From Collybiopsis luxurians FD-317 M1 (Eukaryota; Basidiomycota; Agaricomycetes; Agaricales; Omphalotaceae), in assembly GCA_000827265.1 (NCBI GenBank), contig KN834825.1, forward strand, positions 78,764 to 142,763: DNA of 64,000 bases, written 5' to 3'. The position numbers and the translations under genes are program-made. Each line of letters starts with the position of its first letter. The stretch's first letter is position 1. The notes below the pieces were generated by a model, which worked only from the letters and a program-made list of their open reading frames with translations, ran no database searches and was not told the DNA's origin. Below, in pieces: positions 11,255-23,155 of the stretch.

Positions 11255-14200
11255 AGGAGACTATTTTTCTGGAGCATCAAACTTTACCATCCGTGGAAAT
11301 GTCAACATAAAAGGAGCAGCTAAACCTAAAGAAAATGCTGTTCCAACTGCTCCAGCTGGTAACATCCTCCGTTTTAACATGCCAGGATTTATTTACTGAA
11401 GTAAACTAAAAGGATTCACTGCAGGCATGACTGACCTTAGTCCAGTCTCTCCATTTTTTACAGGAAGAAAGAATATTCTCTCAGAGCTTGAAACTTATTT
11501 CAGTATTGAGTCTTTGTCAANNNNNNNNNNNNNNNNNNNNNNNNNNNNNNNNNNNNNNNNNNNNNNNNNNNNNNNNNNNNNNNNNNNNNNNNNNNNNNNN
11601 NNNNNNNNNNNNNNNNNNNNNNNNNNNNNNNNNNNNNNNNNNNNNNNNNNNNNNNNNNNNNNNNNNNNNNNNNNNNNNNNNNNNNNNNNNNNNNNNNNNN
11701 NNNNNNNNNNNNNNNNNNNNNNNNNNNNNNNNNNNNNNNNNNNNNNNNNNNNNNNNNNNNTATTGAGTCTTTGTCAAGTAAAGCTCATGAAAGGAAAATA
11801 TTTGTTCTTTATGGGATAGGAGGAGCAGGAAAGACTCAAACTGCTTTGAAGTTCATGAATACATTCAGAAAAAGGTAGCAGTGTTTCAAGTTATGAGAAT
11901 GGATGTCTGGAAGAATAACTCTCTCCATTTAAAGGTTTACTCAATCCTACATGATTACTGCAAACTCTGAAGAATCCATCATGGCAAGTTACTATGATAT
12001 TGCTCTCAAGAATGGACTTGGTGAGTTCAGCAACTGGGAAGCTGGACTTAGATGGCTTTCACAGCATGAAGAAGAATGGATAATTCTCTATGATAATGCT
12101 GATGATCCTGACCTTGACTTGGGGAAATTCCTGCCTCAGTCTAGTCATGGTAACATCATTATTACTTCGAGGAATAGTAGCCTCAAACAGATCAGCATCA
12201 AGTCCAAAATGTTAAAGGACATGGAACCAGAGGATGGCTTACAGTTACTTTTGAAGCATGCTATTAAAAACAATGAGGCTACTCCAGAGCAGAAATTGAC
12301 AGCCTCTGACATTGCAGCAAAATTACATCACTTTGCCCTAGCTCTTGTGCATGCTGGCTCCTATATATCACAGCAAAACTGCTTAGATTCATATCTACAC
12401 AGATTGGAACAGCATCAACTAGTATTGATGACAAAGAGTCTTCCCCAAAGTATTGACAAGTATTCTCTGTCAGTCTATGCCACTTGGGATCTTAGTTGGA
12501 ACAAATTGGATGAACAATGTAAAATATTTCTGAGATTATGTTCATGTTATCACTATGAAGGAATTCCAAGAAGATTATTTCGGAAGGCATTGGATAATCT
12601 CTTGTGGGAAGGAGATGTAGAGAGTTTAGCTGCCTATCCTGTTCTCTCATTTTTAACATCACAAAAATTGGAGTGGAATGACATTTGGATGGACAACATT
12701 GGGGAGACAATAAGCTCATATTCTCTGATGAGTATTGAAAAGGGAGGGACATATTCTTTGCATCCATTAGTTCATCAATGGATTCGAGACAGCATTGACA
12801 GTGTCAAGCAAAGAGACTTCCAGCTAAAATCTCAAAGTCTTGTAGCAATTGCCATAAAAGATGCAGACTTTGCATTTTTAAGGTCACTAGTTCCCCATTG
12901 TATTCACTTTGGAATTACAGAAGATGCACACACTGATAGTGCTGTGGGTTATTTGTGGTATGAGTGTGGGTACTATTCCAGAGCTTATGATTTATGGGAA
13001 CCACTTTGGCATCAACTAAAGGCAGTATATGGAAATATGCACCCTCTGACTCTAAATCAAATGATTGAGGTTATAAACACTCTGGAAAAACTAGGAAGAA
13101 ATAAAGAAGCATTAGAGATGGCAGAGTCCTACTTGAAAATGACAAAAGAATCATTTGGCGAAGAGCATCCAATGACTCTCGGTGGAATGCATACCTTGTC
13201 AAACCAATATTCTAATATGGGAAGATGGAATGAAGCTCTGCAAATTGATGAGTCATTGGTGGAGATGTCCAAGACAGTATTGGGAGAGCAGCATCCAGAC
13301 ACTCTCACCAGATTGAACAATCTGGCAAATAGTTATACTCAAGTTGGAAGATTTATAGAGGCTCTGCAGATTGCAAGCATATTAGTGGAAGTTTCAAAGA
13401 AAATTTTGGGAGAGCAGCATCCTGATACTCTAGATAGACTGGGTAACTTGGCAATTAGCTACAGTGACATGGGAAGATATAATGAAGCACTAAAGATTTC
13501 AGAGCCACTGGTGGAAATGTCCAAGGAGATAATGGGGGAGCAACATCCTGATACACTTTACAGAATACATAACTTGGCCCAGGATTACTTTGATTTAGGA
13601 AGATATAATGACACCTTGCACCTTCAAGAGCCTTTAGTAAACATATCAAAGCAAATCTTAGGAGAGCCGCATCCTGTTACTATGACCAGAATATGCAACT
13701 TAGCCATGTCTTATTCACGTTTGAGAAGATACAATGAAGCACTGCAGCTTTCAGAGCCACTGGTGAAAATGTCAGTTGAAATTTTGGGAGAGCACCATCC
13801 TGATACTCTCAACCAAATGCAAGCCTTGACAAACATCTACTCTGGAATGGGCAAATTTGAGGAAGCTCTGCAGATTGGAGAGCCACTGGCAGAGCTGTCA
13901 AAGACAGTACTGGGAGAAGAACATCCACATACTCTCGCTAGACTGGGCAATTTGGCATCAGACCTCTCTTGCATTGGAAACAATGAGAAAGCTCTGGAAA
14001 TTGGAGAACCAGTATGGGAGATGTGCAGGAACTTACTAGGAGAGCAGCATCCTTCAACTCTCTTTGCAATGGACAACTTGACAGGCATATACTCTAGAGT
14101 TGGAAGACATCAAGAAGCTCTGCAGATCTTACAGCCACTTGTGGAGATGTCTAAGCAAACATTAGGAGAGCAGCACCCTTTTACTATCAGAAGAATAGAA

Positions 14201-14323
14201 AAGTTGATGGAAATCCGAGCTGACATTGACACTCCTACCTCAGATATTGCTCCACCTAAAAAATCTTCCCATAAACCATTCAAGGGAATTTTTAGGCTGT
14301 TCAAAAAACACAGCAGGAAATGA
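11255..14323 (+). CDS. NB-ARC/TPR NLR-like protein, copy 2
   Basis: This is a candidate intracellular receptor of the fungal NLR class. Visible exons are 11255-11358 (RGDYFSGASNFTIRGNVNI, a motif common at the start of mushroom NLRs), 11425-11874 (containing the N gap) and 11935-14323; the introns are 66 and 60 nt. If the duplicated 17 bp around the gap are collapsed, the frame from Met 11427 closes to exactly 859 codons. Counted from that Met, the P-loop GIGGAGKTQ is at about 44-52. Downstream are kinase-2 WIILYDNADDP, GNIIITSRN, a HFALAL (GLPL-like) segment, HPLVHQWIRD in the winged-helix position, and about ten 42-residue TPRs (LGEQHPDTL). The protein ends in a basic tail, KPFKGIFRLFKKHSRK. 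The first exon is unresolved. The effector domain, if any, would be upstream or is just the short GASNFTI region. Confidence 0.88.
11521..11760. other. Assembly gap (240 N) flanked by a 17-bp duplication
   Basis: The 17 bases before the gap (11504-11520) and after it (11761-11777) are identical: TATTGAGTCTTTGTCAA. Copy 1 of the gene runs through this point with no extra sequence. The two contig ends therefore overlap and the gap is probably not real sequence. Confidence 0.85.
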
Positions 14324-15423
14324 TTCCCATAAAATGATAATTGTGGTATTAGCTCCAGTGCCTGCGTCAGAATACATATGAAGCTAATACAAACTTCACT
14401 CTTCAATAAATGTTTTGTACTTGAACACCTTTCCTATTATTTATGCAATTTTCTTTTTTTTTTTGTTAGTGATTGGTTAATTTGTCTGGCAGCGAATGGA
14501 ATACAGCGATGGCGGTTGCTTGCCATATGGAGATATATACTCGCAATCACTTTCTGGCATGGTCTATCTGAGAATTGCACTAGCTCAGAGCCTCAGGCTC
14601 AGTATCGGTGTGTATGTTCTATCGTTTTCTACAAGACAGGCTAGTGCAAAGGAGGCCATGCAAACCTTGTATTTAGGACCTAGGTTTGAATGAGATGCTT
14701 CGTTATTTATTGTGTGCTGATTGTTCATTGCTTCTTGGGGTGAGCAATTCCATATTACATTCTCCTTTTTTCTTTCGGTTGGTAAGTTGCTATGCTATGT
14801 ACATCATTTTCACTTGTAACCAGAATTGGAAATCTCTTGTATATGAACTGGCCATTAAATTTACTCTTTTACCAGTGTATTGAATATGTATCATGAACAA
14901 TTTGTTTATAGATCTCTGCCACTGGACAATGCAACCTGCGTGAGACCTTCAACTTGGTAGTACCAGTGCTGTGATTGAGATTGAGACATAACAGGGAAAG
15001 GTAGGTAATATCCTTCGTTGTGCAGTAAGCTTTCCAAACTTATGCGTCGACTAAGGCCGGGATGAAAAAGCGGTTTCTGGCAGGTGTCGTGGTGTTCAAA
15101 AGCAGATAAAATACTGAGTTAAACATCAGTCCAAGGAAAAGAAGCAGAATAAACAACTCGCCAAAGGCCTTCATAATCTCACGGGCATGAGTTTTTCTTG
15201 GCCATTATAGCCATATGCGGAATTCACACAACTTATCATTAGACACCTGCAAACACAAATGTTGCAAGTTTTAAAAGAGGTTGACTCGGGCCAAACATAT
15301 TTATTCCAGTCATTAATGGATGTTATGAAGTGTCGATGCATGTAGTCAGGAGGAACTGGTCCTTGAGTCCTGACTGATTGTACTTGGCCATTGCCGTTTG
15401 CCCAACTGGGATATAATGTCAAA
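14324..15423. repeat. Spacer of the NLR/ALDH tandem unit, copy C (left part)
   Basis: This aligns with 5941-6960 and with 69-850. It ends abruptly at 15423 in ATAATGTCAAA, where the KDZ fragment starts; the continuation of the spacer resumes at about 17630. No coding frame is conserved between copies. Confidence 0.75.
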
Positions 15424-17079
15424 GATGAGCATTACTGGTCTGAGATGAATGTACTTTCTGGGAGCACAAAAAGAATGGGACCTGGCTCCCACTGGGATAC
15501 TATGGATGATCATTTTGCAGATCATAATTGGCGAAAGCTGATAACGCTTGGTGAGTGATTTTAGATTTCTATTTGAGTTGTCCACTGGTTAATTTCCCTC
15601 AGTTCAATTTCTTTCTAGTCGCGCAGAGGATGTGCTCAAAAAACATCCCGCAGCGGTCGTCGCATTTCTGAGTTTGAGCTCAGGCCTTGATCCCACAACT
15701 GTTCGAGGATGGGAAGACACAGTGAAGGCTTGGGAATCAGATTCGATGAAGCCTAATCCATTCGTAGCAACTGTGCGATGTAAGTCCTTTCTCTTCTCTA
15801 CTGATCAGCTGCTTAATTCAGACTGCATCCTGTAGCTCTCTCTTACCGCAAGGTCGGACGTCAATTGGCTCAGAAGGATGAAATCCATGCGAGAGAGGCC
15901 CCAACAATAATCGATAGTGAAATCTCAGCCTCTCAGCTTATTGTACAGGGCTTAGAGCTAGAGGAGCTACAGTTAGGACCACCCTTAGCTTTGTAGCCAA
16001 CAGTCTTTGATTTTGGTCTGTTTTTGCAGGCGAAGGTTTGAATACGACTTGAAGGAGCTAGGAAAACATGCGACGGACCTTCAGAAAGTGAAACTCAAGG
16101 AACATGCTGTGACACTTCACCGTTGAATTGAGATCTGGGCTCAAGCTCAACACTTCCATACCCCTGTGGCTCATTTACTTAGTAACTGCCACATGCCGAG
16201 TACAAGCAGCTCTGTAGCACATATCCCTCTTTTCCTTCCATCAGCAATCAAGCTCGCCAGTGCCGCTTGCCCTAACCATCTCTTGGAAGCCAAAATGAAG
16301 CTTAGATGTGGCCAAGCACTTGATGCCCTGGAGATGCTGCAAAAATGCCTCCTCAGCTGAACTGCAATCATCAAGTATAAGCTGGAACACACTCATGGGC
16401 AGTACCAGGGTTCAAGGTCAGCAAAAGCAATTGAATCCATCAATTCAAAGATAGGTGCAGCTACTGCATGCTATCACATGCACTACAAGATGATCATTCA
16501 TCTTGCACTGGTTCTGAAGGTAATTGTTCAATTTTTTGGGAACTGAGAGATGGTGATGTGCATGGAATAGAACAGGATGCCATGGATCTTGAGCGTGAGG
16601 CAGTGGGAACAACAGAAGTGTCCTGGATTTGGAGTGGGTTAGGTATCAACCCAACAGACCAGGCAACCATTGACAAATGTGAGTTTTGATCATCTATCTT
16701 CATTCTTCCTGTTAATGACAGCCTTGGTTTCAGCTTTACGGATCACATGGTGCAAAGCTCGAGCTCAGGCCTATTGCTGGCAGGAGGAAGGTATCTTGCT
16801 ACAGGAAGAAATGTGTTGCACACTGGAAACACTGGAGTTTGAAGCCCAACAGTGGGCAGTCTGCGCTGGGGTAGGATCAAGCATTGGCGAATTGACTGAG
16901 TGCAGTCAGGAAATGCTTGAGGTTGCGCAGGGTTGTGAGGCATATGGGGCAAGGCAAGCAGCCATTCAAAGAAAGATTCAGGCGCACTGCAAAACAACCT
17001 GGGCAGATGTACTGGCGAAACTTAGGACAGGAGTGGGTGCTAGTGCTTTAGAAGATGATAAGTGGGCCTTTGCTTGATT
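15424..17079 (+). pseudogene. KDZ-type transposase, C-terminal part (5'-truncated)
   Basis: The frame opens mid-protein at DEHYWSEMNVLSGSTKRMGP and continues DDHFADHNWRKL, which is diagnostic of basidiomycete KDZ (Kyakuja-Dileera-Zisupton) transposases. After an intron come DTVKAWESDSMKPNPF and LSYRKVGRQLAQ (intron 15781-15834), IVQGLELEE, ATDLQKVKLKE, IEIWAQAQHFHTP, IPLFLPS, and EVSWIWSGLGI (intron 16680-16733). It ends with ITWCKARAQAYCWQEE..LLQEEMCCTLE. Intact KDZ proteins are around 1000 residues, so roughly the N-terminal half is gone. Two in-frame TGA codons, at 16124-16126 and about 16359, stand where Arg is expected, and there is a frameshift near 16525. Introns still look spliceable, so inactivation is fairly recent. 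Confidence 0.85.
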
Positions 17080-17632
17080 CCTTCCGCAGATATTCAGCAC
17101 CTTGTCGAGACTGTAGCGTATTTGAACCAGTTACCAAATTTGGCATTAATGACATGTATTCGAACTAGTTACCATATTAGGGATAAGATATATCGATGTT
17201 CAATCAACAGTAATATTCAGTTGATCAACAGATCAACCTTCAGATCTATAACACAAATTGGGAAGGGGTGTCGGGAGCCTGGGGGTGCTGGAACTGATAT
17301 ATGAGGAACATTGATAGAGCAAGCTGGTTATTATATAGTCACCTTGCTATATGAACAAAATATAATTGCCAGGTCACTTGGTATAGCAAGTCTGGTATTA
17401 TAATCAGGGTGTCAGCTACTGACACAACAGCAAAGAATTTCAATCATGATCATGATCACAGTTACATTTCAGGTTGTGTGATTGTGCTTATCATGTTTTT
17501 GTATCGGCTAACTTGGACAATGATTGGATCATGATCATGATGCAAGAACAAGGTTTATGATCATGATACAAAAACAACCACTTGGGCTATAACAAATAAG
17601 GGTTATTTATTGTCCAATAAGGACACCAAAAA
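17080..17632 (+). mobile_element. Non-coding 3' tail of the KDZ element
   Basis: The tail contains several ATCATGATCATGATC-type palindromic clusters (about 17444, 17527, 17560). It ends at GGACACC plus an A run, beyond which spacer copy C resumes (AAATTCCCACTGCTAGACTG). The last 65 bases recur at 1-68. No matching inverted repeat is present at 15424, as expected for a 5'-truncated copy. Confidence 0.65.
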
Positions 17633-18073
17633 ATTCCCACTGCTAGACTGCCCGTGTAACCGTCGCTCTGATTCTTAACTTCGCCTGACGCCGATCTTCG
17701 CATCACCATTACTTATTTTCAGTCATGAATAATTTGCTTGTTCAGTTACTCTATCCCTATATATATCTGTCCATTTAAATCCCAGTGGCACCGGGTTTGA
17801 GGTGGGAAAGCATATAAGAAGCGGATTGAGGAAGAGCGAACCTCAAGAAGGCAGGAAATTCGCCACGTCGGCGTTTAAACGCCACCGGCCCGGATTGTGT
17901 GGTGCAGTAACGCGCACTTTTTCAACTGTCATCCTTCGCTACCATGATTCGTTATGGCCACTTTACTCGCACCTCTATATAAGTGCTTAATGGCTTATCC
18001 TATCCTATGAGCATTGTTTATCCTCAATGATACTGAAGATCACTCCGCTCACAACAGCGCGGAAGCTTGCCAG
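17633..18073. repeat. Spacer copy C (right part) and ALDH promoter
   Basis: The sequence is colinear with 870-1260 of copy A and includes CTATATAAG at about 17975, a good TATA box for the downstream ALDH remnant. Confidence 0.65.
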
Positions 18074-20200
18074 ATGGTTGATATGCCGCTGTCGGATATT
18101 TCAACGGTAATTCCTACCAACCCCGTCCCTCTTTCTTCTAACCAATTACCTTCCCATCCAGATATCCAGATTCGTACCACCATCTACACAACCTCCACCT
18201 CTTGCAAAACCCTCCTCCGCTACCGGCAACACCCTCTCCAACTCGCTCGCATGCTCCAAGAAAGCTATCAATCATCTGCCTCAGCCATTTACACCAACCT
18301 CAGCAAATCCACTTTTGAAGTCTACATCGGTGAGATTAACCCTGTGATCGATAGAGCGACTATTTCAGCGAAGAGGGTAGTGAGCGAGGGAGAAGAGGGT
18401 AGTGGGCAAGGGAGAAGAGTTGTACAAGGCGTGTGGATTTGTCAGAGGCAGAGAAAGCTTAGACATTGTAGGTGGTATCTACGCCGAAGGGGGTGGTGCT
18501 TGTTATTAGTCCTTGGTGTGTGTTTATTTTGGAGGCATTCCGTCAGCCTTGTTTTGGGTGGGTCTAACTGATTTTATTAAATAGGAACTGCCCCCTATTC
18601 TATCCGTACGTTCAAAGATCCATTCCCTTCCACTTCAATATCTAATAATCCATCGTGATTACCCAGACCTTAGGCATCTAATTACATACATCCAAGCAAC
18701 AGTAGGCGCGCCATCGCAGCTGGGTGGACCGTTTGCCTCAAACTCAGCGAAGTCACATCCAACTACGCTGGGTACCTCCAACAATTTCTACCACAGTATC
18801 TCGACCAAGATGTGATTAGGGTGGTGTTCGGGTGCATTCCGGGGATTACGAAGGTATTGGAACTGAAGTGGGATCATGGTACGTTGAGTCGAGTCCGGGC
18901 TGTTCTATTCTATGGAATTCAGTTCAGTTCAGTTCCATTCAGTTGTTTTCTTGCCTTTGTTTGGGTTCCGGTGATACATTGACTGATCATACGCCTATAT
19001 CTTGTTCACTCACTCGCTGACTCACTCGCGATCTTTAATTGACTCACTGATGCTTCCGCTCTTTTCTTCATCTAGTATTCTACGCCGGAAACGGAACCCT
19101 CGCAAGCATCATGGCCGCCGCGGCTGCCAACACTTCTCACCTCTCACACTGGAGTTGGGCGGGGCAAGTCTTCCGTGATTGTGGACCCGAAATGCGATCT
19201 GGAGCTCGCGGCGGAGGGGGCGATATGAGGGAAGGTCACGAATTGTGGACAGGTGAGGTATTCTTTCTTGTTTATGGGAATACAGTTTTTTCAAGTATGA
19301 ACAGCCTTTTCGATACAATAAGAATACGTTCTTGACGTGGATATGGAATGCTATGATACGATATAATGACCTGTGTTGTATCCAGTACCGGTGACGCTGA
19401 AGGAGACAGTCCTCATGATCTTCCCTGAGTGAATTTCGATAGTGGCGCCGATGCTGGGGTCAATAGTTTGAGTGTGTGGGCAACGGTTCATGGTTTTTGA
19501 CTTGTTGAAGGAACTCTCCTCTCATCCTTTCTGTCTGTGTCTGCCTTCTATTTCTGGCGTAACAATTTTCATTCAGATCTAGGTAGGTTCAGGTCACAGC
19601 AGACACGAACGCAGCCGGGTACACAGTACACCTAAAGCTCAATAAGATTTTGTCGAATCATGGGCAAGGTGTCTCCAATGACTGTTGCCGACATATCTCC
19701 ACCAGGATACCACCATACTGACAGTTTGTGGGAGTGTACCGGGGCATGAAAGTATTGGGGAATGCAGTATGTCTCGCCATCCAAGTTATTTATGTACTTT
19801 TGTTTGGATTTCTACAATGGAACTCTCCTATTTCCTGTTCGCTTTTAATTCACCTCCGATTGATAGTAGAGCCTGTGGCTGCTCTTACCAAGAAAGGAGA
19901 TGTTCTGTTAGAACCGGAAAATGGTTTGACCAACATTGATGAGTCCGGAGTCGGAAGAGGAAGGGCTGCGATTAGATTAGTGCGAGCGAGTGTATTCTTC
20001 ATCGAAGGCTCTGCCATTGCATTGCATGCTATCATGATATGCTATGCAATCTTTCCCTCCTCCTCGGATTCGCCTTGTGCATTTACACACCCGACATTTG
20101 AAACAACGTGATGATTTTTTTTCGTCTGTAGGCTCTGCCTGATCTCATAGATCCGGGTCACCTGCTTCTCATGGTAAATGATACTATCGTGCAATTCAGT
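18074..20200 (+). pseudogene. Aldehyde dehydrogenase remnant, copy C
   Basis: This is the most complete of the three copies. A first exon MVDMPLSDIST is followed by an intron and IRTTIYTTSTSCKTLLRYRQ, then LQLARMLQESYQS and FEVYIGEINPVIDRATISAKR. Next come VVSTPKGVVLVISPW, a frameshifted GAIAAGWTVCLKLSEV, DVIRVVFGCIPGITKVLELKWDH, VFYAGNGTLASIMAAAAAN, and in another frame LELGG plus SSVIVDPKCDLELAA. Further fragments (VEPVAALTKKGDVLLEPE at about 19870 and VNDTIVQFS at about 20175) match the C-terminal ALDH blocks. The catalytic-Cys segment is not found and the blocks lie in different frames. It is a pseudogene. Confidence 0.8.
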
Positions 20201-20690
20201 GATGCGTACTTTTTGTTGGTTTCTCTTGATGGATTTTCGCTTCAAGCTTCTGTGGACATCCTTACATACGACGGCCTCTTGTTTGCCCTCAACACGAACA
20301 CGATATTGGTATGTGTAGTGATACCAAACTCCTCAGAGATCAAGCTCTTGCGGGGAGAGAGCGGTTTGAAGTTTGTTGATCGGATTGTATGTGAACAAGT
20401 ATTTTGAGGTTAGTAAGTAATATTATAGATATGTTTACTCGAGCAAACATCGATCTCTTGTAGTTTACTCTATATCAGGACCATTGATCAGTGATTCAAG
20501 ATCACTTCTTTCGAATACGACGAAGTTAAAGCATCGACCGTCAGTCAATTTACTACGCAGAGTCCGTAACCTACATGAAGAACACAAAGAGACAATATAT
20601 ACGAACTAAAACCCTATCCTATCCTAGTATCAAACTGGTCAAGATCAGTACTTGCCGATTTCAAGGGTTGTACTCCCCCCTCCTTCGTGC
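20201..20690. other. Intergenic, no gene seen
   Basis: Short frames only. The region separates the convergent ALDH remnant and esterase gene. I see no recognisable element. Confidence 0.5.
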
Positions 20691-22481
20691 CTATTTGCAT
20701 GACCAGCTGTCAGGAGACTTGCTATCGCCTGTCCTGTCATAGATATTCCTAAGTGGATAACGACAATGCCTTCGACTAAATTCCACTCCCAAAGCCGTTG
20801 TATCGTTCACATATTTCGTACCCAAAATAGTATCCGGAGCAACACCTTCCTCAACCCATCGTACCACCGCCGTCAACACATTCCGTTCTGGATCCAGCGT
20901 CTCTGAAGTCAGGTTGCCGCTTGCTCCCGCCAGAGTCTGGCCGATCTCCCAAGCACCAGGACCGGTCGCGCAGTGGCTCATCCCGCTAACACGGAAAAAG
21001 CGCAAGAATTTGTCGATCTCGGAAGGTAGAAGGCCCATCGTCCTCGCAATGTGTTGGTAGTAGAATTCTGTGTCGGCGGGAGAGATCAACATGTCGGCTT
21101 GACCGTGGTAGGTGAGAACCTTTCCACCGCGGGATTGGAAGGCAGAGAGATCGCCGTTGAAGGTTGCAACATTGAAGGGATTCAGATCTTCTGCGATTTG
21201 GTAATCCTTCAAGTCGAGGGTATTCACGTCAAAAGATGGGTTGAAGACTACAAAGTGGAACCAGTCCTAACAGGAGTGTGAATGAAAACAGACGAGAATG
21301 AATGAAGGACACATTTTTATACGCTTACTTGGGAGATGGAGAATACATCTTCACTGTATACCGAACTGATGAGATCCGGGTTCTCACTGCCAGGTTGCTG
21401 CCTCGGAAACATCAGCTTCCCGCGCGTGTCGTACATGGGGCTGAACACCTCCCGGACTGCACCGGCTTGTGCCGGAGTGAGACAGCCCGAGCTGTTACTC
21501 GACGAGCTGCAAATGAGCTCTTCCGGTTTGTAGTCGCATAGATTGGGATCTTCAATGATACCGTCAGCAACCCCATCGATAGTGTCACATTGTTCAAGGA
21601 TATTATCGTGGATTAATCCAGCCCACTCATCGGCCACGATGAAGGTTGGTGAGGAAGCATTTCCGAGGATGTTGTGAAAGTGAGCTTGCCAGTTTGTGAG
21701 GTCGTTGAAATTGACAGCGGGTGACCCGGCGACTACACCATCAAAGTCGTCCGGAAAGTCTTGCACCGTTTTAAAGCCCTGGCGACCACCCGTAGAACAT
21801 CCAAGATAGTAAGAAGTCTTGTGAGGGGTACCGTAGAACATCCGGGTAATCTCCTTTCCAACGACTACATTTGTATGAATACTAATTGGTTTTTGGTCAG
21901 GATAGAGCAGCGAAGTATAAAGTGATTCCACTCACGAACGGTAAACAAAGTCAGCTAATACGTCGGAATTGTCGAAGAAAAGTCTTCCGCTGGTGCCGTT
22001 ATGGCCGTTGTTGGCTCCAACTGTAGCGAATCCTTGAGCAACAGTATATGCTAGATCCACATATTGTATGCCTAAGCAGTAAGGGATAAATAATGAGCAC
22101 GATAGGTATGTAAAACGAGATCCTTCACGAACATCCAGCTAAACCTCCGTTACCAGTGCTCAAGAATCTCCCTGTCCAGTTTCGGGGGAGCCACGTCTCC
22201 ATTGTGATCCCAGAACGGTCCGACGTTGACACATTCAGAGCTACTCTGCACATATCCACAAGGGCTACCTGAGAAGACGAAGTTGAGGCGCATGACGGAT
22301 CCTGGTCGGGAAAGGTCAAGGTCGTTCCCGCAGGAACAAGGTCTGCGAAAAAGACGGTGGTATTCTCGATGGAAGCAGCTTGAGATGCAATGCTGTGGCA
22401 TGCTGAATCGAAGTCGAATGCTGCTGTTGGTACCCACAAAGCTGAGAGTAACACGCCTACTAGCATTAGTGAGCGAATCAT
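20691..22481 (-). CDS. Secreted tannase/feruloyl esterase family protein
   Basis: The product hydrolyses ester bonds of plant phenolics such as tannins or feruloyl esters, outside the cell. It starts with a signal peptide (MIRSLMLVGVLLSALWVPTAA). In order: ETWLPRNWTGRFLSTGNGGLAGC, VANGFATVGANNGH-like QGFATVGANNGHNG, and YYLGCSTGGRQG with the nucleophile Ser preceded by Cys. Then come VVAGSPAVNFNDLTNWQ, YHGQADMLISP (catalytic Asp) and GMSHCATGPGAW (catalytic His followed by Cys). Together these form the CS-D-HC arrangement typical of the family. Predicted introns: about 22081-22140 (unusual donor GTTCGT), about 21897-21943 and about 21254-21328. Exon joins preserve the frame, giving GCIQYVDL, VYRSIHTNV and SISQDWFHF. 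It looks intact. Confidence 0.92.
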
Positions 22482-22520
22482 GATGGCGGTTTGCGGAAGC
22501 TTCGAATCAATTTCCGTCCA

Positions 22521-22528
22521 CTTATATA
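22521..22528 (-). promoter_or_regulatory. TATA box of the tannase/feruloyl esterase gene
   Basis: TATATAAG reads on the minus strand about 40 bases upstream of the chosen ATG at 22481. Confidence 0.5.
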
Positions 22529-23155
22529 ATCTTTGAGGAAGCGGTCGGGGGCTATCAGAGATTCTGTGACGCAAATGACAGGGTATTATTAGATACGATT
22601 GAGGAATTGGAAGAGAAAAAAAGTGATTATAAGGCAAGTATAATTGACGGTAAGAGATTATAGTCAGCTGAGTGACGACGCTCGGCACTTGCTCGGCACT
22701 TGCTCGGCACTTGCGCAAATTGTGTATAACGTGACCGTGGAGGGAGCAGAGCTCCGGGCCGGGAAGAGCTTTCCGCTACTTCTCCGCTTCCACATTTAGC
22801 CTATGGTTCTTTCCCCGCTCTCGAAGGATGCAACTGCTATTACAGTGGATGTTCCTCTCACGCCTAAACAGTATATGGTAAGCTTTACCATGTTGCTTAT
22901 TACCACCTGAAAAATGGAGTAAAGTCGGACTCGAAATATACAAATTCACGCTTTTATCAAGCTTTGATTAAAGTGATTCTCAATGCGAGTGAAGTACGTA
23001 ATCTCGTTACTTTCTAGTTAAAGCTCCTAAACGAATCCTCACTTCGCCAACAAGGCATATCTCTATCGCAGCCCGATTACGTCTCTTGTTTATTCAAAGT
23101 ACTATAGTCTATAGCTATGGTAATATTTTCGTAATTTTCGAGCGCTCATGGAATA
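22529..23155. other. Intergenic, no gene seen
   Basis: Contains a short CTTGCTCGGCA tandem repeat at about 22680-22712 (three units of about 11 bases). No further structure is recognised. Confidence 0.5.

Noticed and set aside
20513..20690. Possible extension of the ALDH remnant
   Set aside because: No ALDH motif after VNDTIVQFS; the sequence is unrelated intergenic DNA.
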